A stretch of 31,336 nucleotides of DNA, from assembly GCA_003248865.1 (NCBI GenBank), contig QFPK01000025.1:1-31336 (forward strand), written 5' to 3'. The DNA comes from Sphingomonas sp. Its GTDB lineage: Bacteria; Pseudomonadota; Alphaproteobacteria; Sphingomonadales; Sphingomonadaceae. The translations under genes and the position numbers were made by a program. The notes beneath the pieces were generated by a model. The model had not been told where the DNA came from. It saw only the letters and a list, made by a program, of their open reading frames with translations, and made no database searches. Positions 15,718-24,376 of the stretch are shown here, piece by piece; the first letter of the stretch is position 1; each line of letters begins with the position of its first letter.

Positions 15718-17042
15718 TTGCTCCCCTTCTCGGTCTGCAGGCCGGCAGCCTCAAACACTGCCTCTTCGGGCTCTGCCGGCTCGGCCGGTGTATCCTCGCC
15801 CAGTCGCCTTAGATCGCGACTGAGCAGAAAAAGAAGCGGCAGCACGATCATGATCGTGCCGACAATTTCAAACATGGTTTTCGCCGAAAGTTTGTCGACG
15901 ATCAGCCCGGCCACCGGGGCGGACAGTGGGGCGACGCCAAGCATCGCCAGCATCATGAAGGCCATGACCCGCCCGAGATAGGCAGGATCGACGCGCTTCT
16001 GTACTCGCGTCATCATTGTTACCTGAACATAGGCCATCGCCATACCGACGACGAACAGGATGGCGTAGGACGTCCAGCTCTGCAGATTGTTGACAAACAC
16101 GATCATCAGCGCGCCGATCACAACATCGACAAGCAGCACAATCGGAATGAGAAGCGAGCCCCTGGGCGGCTTTAACATCATCGCGGCGCCGGCCGCGATC
16201 ATTGCTCCCAGGTTCAACGCGAAGAAGAAGGCGCCGTAGCTCACCGCCGATCCGCCCAGCTCATCCTTCACCAGGAACGGGATTCCGACGACCATAGGCC
16301 CCGAGACGAACAGGGTCATGATCGCCAGATAGACAAGAAAGAAAGCGAGCGGACGATCCGCGCCGACATAACGAAAGCCATCACCGAGACGGGCGAATAT
16401 GCCTCCGGCCGGCTTGTTTCCTGCCGGCGGTGCTCCCAGCCGGATCACCGACAGCAACGCGAAGCTTAGCAGGAAGGATGCACTGTCGATAGCGAAGATG
16501 ACCGCAAAGGACGAAAGGTCGGTTGGCGCGTCCTGGCTTTGCGCAATCAGCAGTCCAGCGGTCATCGGGCCGACCAGCATTGCGATCTGCGCGGCCATCA
16601 TCAGAAGCGCGTTGCCAGAGCCAAGCTGCGCGTTCGGCAGCAAACGCGGCGCGAGCGTAGCGCTCGCCGGCAGAGCGACGGCTGTGGAAATGCCGATCGC
16701 GAACGCGAAGGGATACAAATGCCAGGATTGCAGCGTGCCCGACGCCGCCAGAGCCGCCAGTCCGCCGAGTAGCGCGAAGCTGCTCAGCCGCATGGCGATG
16801 AGCAGGCGCACCGGATCGAACCTGTCCGCCAGGACGCCGCCGAACAGCACCAGCACCGCGCGCGGCAGGGACAAAAGAGCCATCATTGCGCTCACCGCGA
16901 CCGGATCGGACGTCAGCGTCATCATCAGCCACGGCAGAGCGATCAGCGTCATCTGATCGCCGATCAGGGAGATCAGCGCTGATACCGTCAGCAACAGGAA
17001 TGATCCGTTGGAAAAGATCGTGGCGCCTCGTTCGCCCGCCAT
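15714..17042 (-). CDS. MFS transporter (EntS/MFS_3-like)
   Basis: Major facilitator superfamily permease of 442 residues with about 12 hydrophobic segments and the loop motif GGVLADRFDPVRLLI after helix 2 (the MFS GxxxDRxxxR signature). EntS-like members export siderophores and other natural products, so export of the product or an intermediate is plausible. ATG 17042 has a strong GGAGGAG upstream; a longer frame to 17117 lacks such support. A gap of about 95 bases from the upstream dehydratase is the largest in the operon, but no promoter is obvious there. Confidence 0.88.
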   Translation of the reverse strand: MAGERGATIFSNGSFLLLTVSALISLIGDQMTLIALPWLMMTLTSDPVAVSAMMALLSLPRAVLVLFGGVLADRFDPVRLLIAMRLSSFALLGGLAALAASGTLQSWHLYPFAFAIGISTAVALPASATLAPRLLPNAQLGSGNALLMMAAQIAMLVGPMTAGLLIAQSQDAPTDLSSFAVIFAIDSASFLLSFALLSVIRLGAPPAGNKPAGGIFARLGDGFRYVGADRPLAFFLVYLAIMTLFVSGPMVVGIPFLVKDELGGSAVSYGAFFFALNLGAMIAAGAAMMLKPPRGSLLIPIVLLVDVVIGALMIVFVNNLQSWTSYAILFVVGMAMAYVQVTMMTRVQKRVDPAYLGRVMAFMMLAMLGVAPLSAPVAGLIVDKLSAKTMFEIVGTIMIVLPLLFLLSRDLRRLGEDTPAEPAEPEEAVFEAAGLQTEKGSK

Positions 17043-17138
17043 ATGCTGCTCCTCCGCGTCAGTGCGCCAAAAGGGGATCAAGTGGGCGTCCGCCGAAGTG
17101 CGGAGCGGGGCGACCACGGAAGTCGGAAACGTGGCAGC

Positions 17139-17543
17139 TCACCGAACATGCCTCATCAGCAGCCGGGCTGACACAGCCTTGTCGTCCCCGCGCCACGCGA
17201 CTGCGCGGACAGCCACCTCCTGTTCGCTGACCGGATCCTCGATCCTGATTTCGATTCGGACGTTGTCGCCCGGTCCGATCGCACGCGTGTAACGTATGGA
17301 CCTGACGACAGCGAGCGTCAGCCGCTCGCCCTTGGCGAGCGCCCAATGCTCGACGCACTGGCACATCAGATCCAGGGTGTAGACACCCGGAAAAATCGGA
17401 TTGTTCGGATAATGGCCGGCAAAAACCGGTTCATCATCCGGGATCCGGAGAGCCCAGGTCGCCTCTCCCTGGCTGATGGCAAGGGTGCCCTGACCGGCCA
17501 TTGGCGTTGCGCGCCCGCAGGCGAGGGTCTCGATCTCGATCAT
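17139..17543 (-). CDS. FabA/FabZ-like hotdog dehydratase with intact His
   Basis: A 134-residue hotdog protein with the catalytic motif AGHYPNNPIFPGVYTLD (about 42-58): His44 present and Asp58 at the position of the second catalytic residue, where FabA has Asp and FabZ Glu. It likely forms the alpha,beta double bond, possibly as the active partner of the His-less protein at 14487-14975. The start overlaps the upstream isomerase-like stop (ATGA); a longer frame to 17591 is an overlap artefact. Confidence 0.83.
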   Translation of the reverse strand: MIEIETLACGRATPMAGQGTLAISQGEATWALRIPDDEPVFAGHYPNNPIFPGVYTLDLMCQCVEHWALAKGERLTLAVVRSIRYTRAIGPGDNVRIEIRIEDPVSEQEVAVRAVAWRGDDKAVSARLLMRHVR

Positions 17544-18175
17544 GCGGTTCCGCTCGCTTCCAGAAAGGCGTCGAGCCGGTCGGCACCCCAAAATCGCTCC
17601 CGGCCAGCCACAAAAAAGGGCACGCCGAACACATCGTCACGATAGGCCTGAACCAGCGCGCTGACTGCACGCTCCGCGACTTCCACGCCCTGCGCTGCAG
17701 CCACCACGCGCTGCGCGGCATCCGCTCCGGCGAGGGAGTCGAGCCGCTCTCTCGCCCACTCCCATCGCCAGATGTCGGCCCCGGCCAGCCACCGCGCCTC
17801 CATGGCTGCGAAAATGAAGTTACGGGCGAGTTGGGGCGTCGGACAGGCGAGGTATATCAAATGCGGGATGCTCCAATCCGGAGAATCGTCAATCGGCCAG
17901 ACGGGCTCGATCCCCTTCCGCTTCATAATCCGCTTAACGTCGCCGAGGATATAGCGATGCTTTTCGCGACTCATCGGCACGTACAGGATCCTGCCCCCCA
18001 CCTCGATGAGCCTGTCCTTCAAAGGACCGGCCGGCTCGAAATAGGGAACATAGTCCAGCTGGGTGCCGACGTGCAGTCCCCGGCGGTCAAGGTCCCGTAA
18101 CGCAAGCCAGGAATAGGGACTCCTCAACGAGAAATAGCAGCGGAGCGCCTTTGGCCTCTTAGCGGGCAAGGGCAT
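17540..18175 (-). CDS. DsbA-family / 2-hydroxychromene-2-carboxylate isomerase-like protein
   Basis: A 211-residue thioredoxin-fold protein of the kappa-GST/HCCA-isomerase type. It starts with LRCYFSLRSPYSWLALRDL (SPYS at 19-22), where family members place the catalytic Ser, has a helical insert, and ends with DDVFGVPFFVAGRERFWGADRL, the cis-Pro-containing VPFF and the GxDRL close of this family. There is no CxxC, so it is not a disulfide oxidase. Within a polyene-type type II PKS operon, double-bond isomerisation of an ACP- or glutathione-linked intermediate is a reasonable guess. ATG 18175 overlaps the upstream gene by 17 bases. Confidence 0.78.
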   Translation of the reverse strand: MPLPAKRPKALRCYFSLRSPYSWLALRDLDRRGLHVGTQLDYVPYFEPAGPLKDRLIEVGGRILYVPMSREKHRYILGDVKRIMKRKGIEPVWPIDDSPDWSIPHLIYLACPTPQLARNFIFAAMEARWLAGADIWRWEWARERLDSLAGADAAQRVVAAAQGVEVAERAVSALVQAYRDDVFGVPFFVAGRERFWGADRLDAFLEASGTA

Positions 18176-19064
18176 TGAGCACCCGCTCGTCGAAGCTGAC
18201 CATCTCCCAATCGGACCGGCTGGTAATTTCGGCATAGCCGTGAACGATCTCACCGGTCGCCACCCGAACCTTGCGACCGGCGCGCTCGACGGACACGTCC
18301 ATTGCGCAGGTATAGAGCAGTGCGCGGGTGACGCTCGTGACCCGGTAAGTGATTACCAGTTCCTCGTCGAGGTGCGCGTCAGCGAGGATTTCCATCCGCG
18401 CGCTCGGCACGGCAGGGATCCAGCGCGACTCCCGCAACAGCGTGCCGACACCGATTCCCTGTTGCGCGCAGAAGCGGCTGTCTGCCTCTTCCAAAAGGCG
18501 CAGATAGCCAGAGAGCTTCAGGCGGTCGTTGCCGTGGCAGTAGAAGTAGGGGACGGGCGTCCGCCAGGTCAGGCAAGGGGTGCCGGCAGTCGGCTCCGGC
18601 GCCGACATCAGTCCCTCGAGGGTATCGACGACATGGTTGTCCATGCCTGCTGGCGTTGCCTGCGAAGGCGGCAGCCCGAGTGAACGGTCGCGCCGGAAGG
18701 CAAAGCCAAGCTTGCCTGTATAGGCTTTCACAGCCTTCCCGCCACGCTCCACCCACAGCACGACGTTGAAGCGCAGAAGGGGTGGCGTCTGGTCCGCGAG
18801 CGTGACGACGGCCCGCACTTCGTCGTCCAGCTTGACCGCAGTCAGGATGCGCCCCTGCTCGGCCACAAATTCCGGCACCATGCCAAATGTCTCAAGGCAG
18901 GCGCGAAATCCGAGCCGGGCGCTGCGAAGCCGTTCCAGCACCGCTTCTTCCGCAAGGTACATGACATGCTTGAAACCGATCCAACTCATCACGTTGTTGC
19001 CTTCGTGGTGCGGACGCTGGACGACTTCGAAGGGCGTGGAAATCAGGTCAAGCAGATTTGTCAC
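18159..19064 (-). CDS. Double-hotdog acyl thioesterase-like protein
   Basis: A 301-residue protein with two 4HBT-like hotdog halves. The first contains MSWIGFKHVMYLAEEAVLER (about 26-45); the second contains GNDRLKLSGYLRLLEEADSR (about 178-197), both resembling the helix-entry segment of acyl-CoA/ACP thioesterases. The usual catalytic Asp is not evident at either site, so hydrolytic activity is uncertain. Roles could be removal of stalled chains or acyl transfer. The GTG start overlaps the upstream hydrolase stop (GTGA). Confidence 0.65.
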   Translation of the reverse strand: MTNLLDLISTPFEVVQRPHHEGNNVMSWIGFKHVMYLAEEAVLERLRSARLGFRACLETFGMVPEFVAEQGRILTAVKLDDEVRAVVTLADQTPPLLRFNVVLWVERGGKAVKAYTGKLGFAFRRDRSLGLPPSQATPAGMDNHVVDTLEGLMSAPEPTAGTPCLTWRTPVPYFYCHGNDRLKLSGYLRLLEEADSRFCAQQGIGVGTLLRESRWIPAVPSARMEILADAHLDEELVITYRVTSVTRALLYTCAMDVSVERAGRKVRVATGEIVHGYAEITSRSDWEMVSFDERVLNALAR

Positions 19065-19873
19065 GATTGAATTGCCCGTTCAGTGGTTGCGGCAAAACGG
19101 CGAATGGCTGCCGCCAGTTCGCTGCTATGGGTTTCTTGCAGGAAGTGATTGGCGTCGAGAACCACATGGTCAGCATGGGGCAGAGCCGCTGCCAAGCGAT
19201 CGCAGGCATCGCTCGGGCTATAGCGGTCGTCGCGGCCCGACACGATCAAGGTCGGGCAGCGGAGCCGCTCCAACGGCAGATCGGGCGAGGCAAGATAAAG
19301 GCTCAGAAACTCAAACCAGCCATAGACGCCAAGCCGGTCACGTATCTTGGCCGTGATGTCCTTCAGCAGCTCGCCTCTGTAACGGCCAGCCGGGTCCTGC
19401 ACCTTTATGGACTCGGCGATCAGCTGTTCCAGTCCGTCGGCAAGATCCATCAGCTTGGACCAGCGAATCTCGTCGCGGCATGCAGCGTAGAAGGGGGCGA
19501 CCAGGACAAGCACGTCGGGTTGATGCTCCTGATGCCAGACGAGATGATCCAGCACAGCGTTGCAGCCATAGGAATGGCAGACAACAATGTCGGGCCGTGC
19601 CGGCTGAGCAGCAACGAAGCGTCCGATCCACTCCGACCCGCTCGCCTCCCGACCCCAGGTCTGCCCGTTGCGTGAGGACCAGGGGAAATGTGGGCGGAGC
19701 GACACGGCGGCATCGACCTGCGATTCGAGGCGAAGCCAGGTGCGCTCATCCTCCAGCATGCCGTGGATGAACCAAGCCTCGCCAAAGCCCGCTGAGCCGC
19801 CATGCTCCTGTCGGGTCCAGCTGACCGAGAATTCGGACTCAGCCGCGGCAGGAACACGATGCGCCAGCGTCAT
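19061..19873 (-). CDS. Alpha/beta-fold hydrolase
   Basis: A 270-residue alpha/beta hydrolase with an oxyanion-type WFIHGML segment (34-40), a nucleophile elbow CHSYGCN with Ser101 (Cys replaces the first Gly of GxSxG), acid in SGRDDRY (215-216) and His243 in DANHFLQ. All three catalytic positions are filled, so it is likely active. Possible jobs: type II thioesterase or editing enzyme for the ACPs, or hydrolysis of the product. It lacks the typical type II TE sequence pattern, so the substrate is unknown. ATGA overlap with the KS-like gene upstream. Confidence 0.82.
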   Translation of the reverse strand: MTLAHRVPAAAESEFSVSWTRQEHGGSAGFGEAWFIHGMLEDERTWLRLESQVDAAVSLRPHFPWSSRNGQTWGREASGSEWIGRFVAAQPARPDIVVCHSYGCNAVLDHLVWHQEHQPDVLVLVAPFYAACRDEIRWSKLMDLADGLEQLIAESIKVQDPAGRYRGELLKDITAKIRDRLGVYGWFEFLSLYLASPDLPLERLRCPTLIVSGRDDRYSPSDACDRLAAALPHADHVVLDANHFLQETHSSELAAAIRRFAATTERAIQS

Positions 19874-20727
19874 GGCAGCACTCCGGCAAGACCGCGCGCA
19901 GAGGCGCTCGTTTCAAGGTCGCAGCGGGTCCTGGCGATCGCCTCCAGCACACCGGAGGCTCCGTGCGCACCATGATAGGGCCCCGGCGCGTCCGACTGCC
20001 CGAGCATTAGGGGCGGCTGTCCTGAGCCTGGACGAACCACGGCCGGGGCGGACGGGGCCCGACCGTCCCGCGCCCGCGCGAGCGCCCAGCCGGCGCCGGG
20101 TACGTCTGCCGCTCGCTCGAGAACAAGGGCGGCAGACACGTCGACCGGCGCCGTCTCGCCGGCGGCCGCGGACAGAAACAGTGGCTCCAGCTCCGGCTGG
20201 CCGGCCTCCACGCCGCAGACGAGCACGCGATCGGCCTGATGGGAATCCAGCAGCACCAACGAGGTCTTCAGCGCCTGAAGCCCGCAGTCCCGGCCACCGG
20301 CGACGAGCAGGTTCGGACCTCGCAAACCAAACCAGATCGCCAACGTCGACGGAATAACATTCGCCGATGCGTTGGGGAGGTCCATCGGGCTGAGGCTCGC
20401 GGCACCGCCGGCGCGCAGCTGGGCGGCGCAACGCAGCACGGTGTCCACATTGCCGAAGCGGCTGGCGACGACAATCGCGCAGCGCCGATCGTCCAGATCC
20501 GAATAGCCCGACGCGACGAGGCCGGCGGCCTCCATCGCGCGCCGCGCTGAGACCAGGGCCAATCTGGTGGCCCGATCCTTGAAGCGGATGCCGCGCCGGC
20601 CGATGTTTGCGGCAAGGCCGGCATCGTCCGAATGACGCGCGACGAGTTGTTCCGGGATTGCAGGGAGTGCCATGTCCAAGGGGGCCGAGACGCCCGCTCC
20701 AATCAGCCAGTTGTGCTCAATCGCCAT
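19870..20727 (-). CDS. Truncated KS-like protein with Arg at the nucleophile position (pair 2)
   Basis: A 285-residue ketosynthase relative. LRGPNLLVAGGRDCGLQAL (about 135-153) aligns with the KS nucleophile elbow, and Arg146 falls at the catalytic Cys position; a Cys is present two residues later. The HGTGT motif is missing, and the C-terminal part is short and proline-rich with only an HGAHGAS remnant. Fits a non-catalytic CLF-like partner of the KS directly upstream. ATG 20727 lies inside the end of that KS gene (11-base overlap); an earlier frame extension to 20754 is less likely. Confidence 0.75.
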   Translation of the reverse strand: MAIEHNWLIGAGVSAPLDMALPAIPEQLVARHSDDAGLAANIGRRGIRFKDRATRLALVSARRAMEAAGLVASGYSDLDDRRCAIVVASRFGNVDTVLRCAAQLRAGGAASLSPMDLPNASANVIPSTLAIWFGLRGPNLLVAGGRDCGLQALKTSLVLLDSHQADRVLVCGVEAGQPELEPLFLSAAAGETAPVDVSAALVLERAADVPGAGWALARARDGRAPSAPAVVRPGSGQPPLMLGQSDAPGPYHGAHGASGVLEAIARTRCDLETSASARGLAGVLP

Positions 20728-21856
20728 TGGCACGCTCGACAATAGCGACCGCATTTACGCCGCCGAACCCGAAAGCGTTGACCTGGAAACGGTCGATTCG
20801 CGCATCCCGCCTGCCTTTCGTTACAAGATCAAAGCAGGCAGCGTTGGGAAGCGGACGGTGCAAGCCCGGAGCCGGTGGCACCATCCCGCTGTTCATGATG
20901 TCCAGGCCGGTAATCAGGTTGATCAGACCGGACGGGCCTGCCGTGTGACCGGTCATCCCCTTGGTGCCGCTGAGCAGGACGCGGCCGGACGCGGCGCCAA
21001 ACACTTGCTTCAGCGCTTCGGATTCGGCCTCGTCGTTGAGGCGGGTGCCGGTACCGTGCGCAAGGACGAGATCGATCTTGTCAGGCGCCACGCCCGCGGT
21101 CCGGTGCGCCGATTCGATCAGTTCGGCAATGCTGTCGGGGGCGGGCGCCGTCTCGTGCCGACCGTCGCAATTCTGCACAGCGGCGGCCAGCCGGGCGACG
21201 CCAGGTCCATCGTCGGCGCGGCGCAGCACGACCGCCGCCGCGCCTTCGCCCATCAGCACGCCTCTGCGGTCAAGGTCGAACGGCTGGATGCGTTCCGGCG
21301 CGTCGCCGCCGGACACGCGATCGAGCAGGCCATACATGCTGGATGTCAGGCTGTCAGTTCCAGCGACCACGACTGCATCCGCATCATCCAACTCGAGCAG
21401 CGACTTGGCGACTGTCAGGCAGCAAAGAGTCGCGGCGCAGGCGTTGACAAACGTCTGCACCTCGACTTCAGCGCCGAAGCGCTGCCGGACAGCTTCAGCA
21501 TAGTCCCAGTCTCGGAGCGAAAAGGACGCGCCATCAACATGCCAGTTCTCCAAGGAGCCCTGCTCACGCAGGCCCGTTCCGATCAGAATTGTCAGTCGCT
21601 CCGTCGCAAGGTCGACCTTCGCATCGCGCATCGCTGATGCGATTACGCGGAGAAGCCAGTCCGTGCTTCTGCCCTGCGCCGGCACTCCCGCGGGGGTGTC
21701 GGCGATCTCATAGGCATGACGGAATCGATAGCGTTCCGGATACGGTCGGCGCACAGGGCCGTTGGCGACGACGCCGTCTAGCATCTGGCCGAACACCGTC
21801 GCTCGATTGCCGCCATGAGCGGTAATCATCTCGGCCCCGCAGATTACCACAGTCAC
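20717..21856 (-). CDS. Beta-ketoacyl-ACP synthase (KS, pair 2)
   Basis: A 379-residue ketosynthase with complete catalytic residues: Cys140 in FVNACAATL, His267 in AHGTGT and His304 in MTGHTAG, plus the C-terminal NAFGFGGVNA motif. It diverges from FabF around the Cys (NACAATLCC, with three Cys close together). The GTG start overlaps the upstream KS-like stop (GTGA). It forms a coupled pair with the Arg-bearing KS-like protein downstream. Confidence 0.9.
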   Translation of the reverse strand: MTVVICGAEMITAHGGNRATVFGQMLDGVVANGPVRRPYPERYRFRHAYEIADTPAGVPAQGRSTDWLLRVIASAMRDAKVDLATERLTILIGTGLREQGSLENWHVDGASFSLRDWDYAEAVRQRFGAEVEVQTFVNACAATLCCLTVAKSLLELDDADAVVVAGTDSLTSSMYGLLDRVSGGDAPERIQPFDLDRRGVLMGEGAAAVVLRRADDGPGVARLAAAVQNCDGRHETAPAPDSIAELIESAHRTAGVAPDKIDLVLAHGTGTRLNDEAESEALKQVFGAASGRVLLSGTKGMTGHTAGPSGLINLITGLDIMNSGMVPPAPGLHRPLPNAACFDLVTKGRRDARIDRFQVNAFGFGGVNAVAIVERANGD

Positions 21857-22899
21857 GTCCGCCCTCCCTTGCGCAGCAGGAGGACGGAATAGGACCGATT
21901 GCCGGACGCGCTCACTGCCAGGCCATGTTCGCCGGGCCGCAACAGGCCGAGCAGCAGCACCAGCTGCATCGCGCCGCTGGCGCTGTAGGTGTTGCCAAAC
22001 ACCTCTCCGGCGCTAGCCATGCTGCGGCCGAAAGCTTCGCTGACTGCGAGCTCGGCTGCGTGGCCCGCAGCGCCACGCCTCGATTTGGCAGATACCCGGG
22101 CGACCTCACTCTCTTTGACACCGCATTTCATCAGCAGCTGTCGCGCGGAGTCGAGGACAGATCGGCCGGAGAGGTCGGGCGCGGTGCCGGCCTCGGCCGC
22201 GAGGACCAGATCCTCATCGGGCGAAGCGGAGGCCGGGTCGACTGCCTCGAGCACGAAGGCGGCTGCGGCTTCGGCGAGCGGTTCTGCCTGCGGGTAGCGC
22301 CGCGCATAGACCTCGCGCAATGCCTGCACTGCCGGAGCGACCTCCTCGACTGCGCCGACGACGAATCGCGACGCATAGCCCAGCGTCGCCCAGCGTCGCG
22401 CAAGGCGGACAGACGCAGCAAAGCTTTGCGCGCCAGCCGAAACCGTCGCGTTTGGCCCCTTGATGCCGTGCCAAATTGCACATTGGCCCGCCGCGCAGTT
22501 GATAACGGTGTTCGGCATATGGGCCGGGTTGACGAAGTAGGGCTTTTCCAGCCGCCAGGTGTCGAGCAGGAAGTCTTGAATGCTGGACAGGCTTCCAGTC
22601 GCGGTGCCGTTGATGATGCCGGCCGTCATCCGGTCGTCCGGCTGGAGCGCCGCTTCGGCAAGAGCGTCGCCTACGCTCGCCACAAACAAGCCCGTATGCC
22701 GGTCAAAGCTGCGGGTCCCCTTTTTTCCCAACGCTTCGCGTACGTCGAAATCAGGGACGACAAGGGGTCGGTTGCCCAGGGGGAGGTGCGCGTTCGCGTT
22801 GTCGGCTGCCGCCCATGCCGACGCGAGACCTCTCTTGTCGCCATAAACACTGAGCGCCTGCCAACCCCGGATGCTAAACGCGAGCGCAGGATCGGCCAC
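21853..22899 (-). CDS. KS-like chain-length-factor-type protein (pair 3)
   Basis: A 348-residue thiolase-fold protein. The nucleophile elbow reads GPNATVSAGAQSFAA (about 149-163), placing Ala157 at the catalytic Cys and no HGTGT further on, though GAAGHAAE survives near the third motif. This is the pattern of chain-length factors, which dimerise with an active KS and shape the chain cavity. GTG start six bases after the stop of the FabF-like KS, making pair 3. Confidence 0.82.
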   Translation of the reverse strand: MADPALAFSIRGWQALSVYGDKRGLASAWAAADNANAHLPLGNRPLVVPDFDVREALGKKGTRSFDRHTGLFVASVGDALAEAALQPDDRMTAGIINGTATGSLSSIQDFLLDTWRLEKPYFVNPAHMPNTVINCAAGQCAIWHGIKGPNATVSAGAQSFAASVRLARRWATLGYASRFVVGAVEEVAPAVQALREVYARRYPQAEPLAEAAAAFVLEAVDPASASPDEDLVLAAEAGTAPDLSGRSVLDSARQLLMKCGVKESEVARVSAKSRRGAAGHAAELAVSEAFGRSMASAGEVFGNTYSASGAMQLVLLLGLLRPGEHGLAVSASGNRSYSVLLLRKGGRT

Positions 22900-22905
22900 G
22901 TAAAT

Positions 22906-24129
22906 TCAGGCGCATGCGGGCTGCGCGTCAACGCGGCCGAACAGCGTGATCGCATTGTTGCCGCCAAAGGCGAAAGCGTCGTTCTGCACCACGCGCGGCC
23001 ATGCCGTTCGCGCTGTGTTGGCGACGACGTCCACTTCGCAGTCCGGGTCCTGCCGCTCGAGGTTGATGGTCGGCGGCAGAAACCCCCGGTCAATGGCAAG
23101 GCAGCAGGCCGCGGCGCCGAACGTGCTCGCCGCGCCCATGCCGTGGCCGAGTGAAGATTTAATCGAGCTCACCGGCGGATTGTGGTCGCCGAAAACCATC
23201 CTTACCGCCTGACTCTCGGTGATATCGTTGGCCCGAGTGCCTGTCCCGTGCATGCAGACGAAGTCCACATCTGCTGCAGCAATGCCGGCGCGATCATGAG
23301 CGAGGCGCATGCAGGCTGCGATGCTGTCCCGATTGGGCGCGACCATATGATCGGCATCGCAGTTAATGGCATAGCCCAGCACTTCCGCATATATCCGCGC
23401 TCCGCGGCGGCGAGCGCCCTCCAGCGTTTCAAGGATAAGAACAGCGCTGCCCTCGCCGGTCAGAATGCCGTGACGGTCGATGTCGAATGGCCGGCAGTTA
23501 TCCGGTGACATCGTGCCCAGGCGGTAGAAGCCGGCGAATGTCTTGCGACAGATTGAATCGCTGCCGCCGCAGATCGCGATCTCAGTCTCGCCAGCACTCA
23601 CCATGTCGTAACCGATTCCGACCGCATAGCTGCCGGCAGCACAAGCGGTGGACAAGACCAGCGCCTCACCGACGAGATCAAACTCGCGGGCCACAGCAAG
23701 CGCGATCTCCTGCGCAGGCACCAGCCGGAGCAAATCGGGCTCGAATTCGGTCATGCCGGAGAGATGATATTGCCGCGTCAGCTCTTCGAACGGCGCCGAC
23801 TCCCCGTCCGTTGTCCCGAACAAACTCGGGATCGGAGCCCCTCGAACCGCATCAGCGTCGATCCCCGCATCGGCGAGGGCCATGCGTGCCCCTGCGATCG
23901 CAAATTGGGCGCTCCGACCCAGGCGGTCAGGGCTTTGGGACCGGACGTGGGAGGCCGGATCGAAATTCTTGACCTCGCAAACGTAATTCTGTTCAAAACC
24001 GGCAGGATCGAATGCCGTTACGCGGGCTTTGCCATTTACACCGTTGCGCAGGCTTTCGCAAAATGCCTCGACTCCAAGCCCTACGCAACTGACCACACCA
24101 ATACCAGTGACGACCACGCGTCGCTTCAC
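22906..24129 (-). CDS. Beta-ketoacyl-ACP synthase II-like (FabF-type KS, pair 3)
   Basis: The most canonical KS of the operon, 407 residues: N terminus MKRRVVVTGIGVVSCVG, Cys163 in LSTACAAGS, His294 in MHGTGT, His329 in SLGHGMG and NDAFAFGGNNA near the end. Should be catalytically competent. It follows the two ACP genes by four bases and leads pair 3 with the Cys-less protein downstream. Being first in the operon, it is a good candidate for the main elongating KS, but initiation cannot be excluded. Confidence 0.92.
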   Translation of the reverse strand: MKRRVVVTGIGVVSCVGLGVEAFCESLRNGVNGKARVTAFDPAGFEQNYVCEVKNFDPASHVRSQSPDRLGRSAQFAIAGARMALADAGIDADAVRGAPIPSLFGTTDGESAPFEELTRQYHLSGMTEFEPDLLRLVPAQEIALAVAREFDLVGEALVLSTACAAGSYAVGIGYDMVSAGETEIAICGGSDSICRKTFAGFYRLGTMSPDNCRPFDIDRHGILTGEGSAVLILETLEGARRRGARIYAEVLGYAINCDADHMVAPNRDSIAACMRLAHDRAGIAAADVDFVCMHGTGTRANDITESQAVRMVFGDHNPPVSSIKSSLGHGMGAASTFGAAACCLAIDRGFLPPTINLERQDPDCEVDVVANTARTAWPRVVQNDAFAFGGNNAITLFGRVDAQPACA

Positions 24130-24133
24130 AGTG

Positions 24134-24376
24134 TCAGGCTTTCCAGCCGTACTGGCTCAGAACATGCTTAACTTGACCCGCCGTATTCATGTTTGGCAGT
24201 TCTTTCTCCGAAATGGCGACTCCAAACTCCTTTTCGAGCGCCGCCAAGATTTCGACAGAGCGCAGAGAATCGGCGTCATAGTCGTCGATGAAGGATCCAT
24301 CATCGGTGAGATCTCCGGGCTCTATTTCCAGAATATCGCACAGAATTTCACGGAGTTTCGACTCGTTGGGTGTCAC
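24134..24376 (-). CDS. Acyl carrier protein 1
   Basis: An 80-residue acidic acyl carrier protein with the phosphopantetheine site YDADSLRSVEIL, Ser37. Asp-Ala-Asp-Ser replaces the more usual GxDS. It carries the growing chain for the KS pairs. The GTG start overlaps the stop of the other ACP (GTGA). Needs activation by a PPTase such as the one at 11727-12425. Confidence 0.92.
   Translation of the reverse strand: MTPNESKLREILCDILEIEPGDLTDDGSFIDDYDADSLRSVEILAALEKEFGVAISEKELPNMNTAGQVKHVLSQYGWKA

Noticed and set aside
21925..23154. 409-residue plus-strand open frame
   Set aside because: Antisense shadow of two ketosynthase-family genes; no motif or ribosome site.
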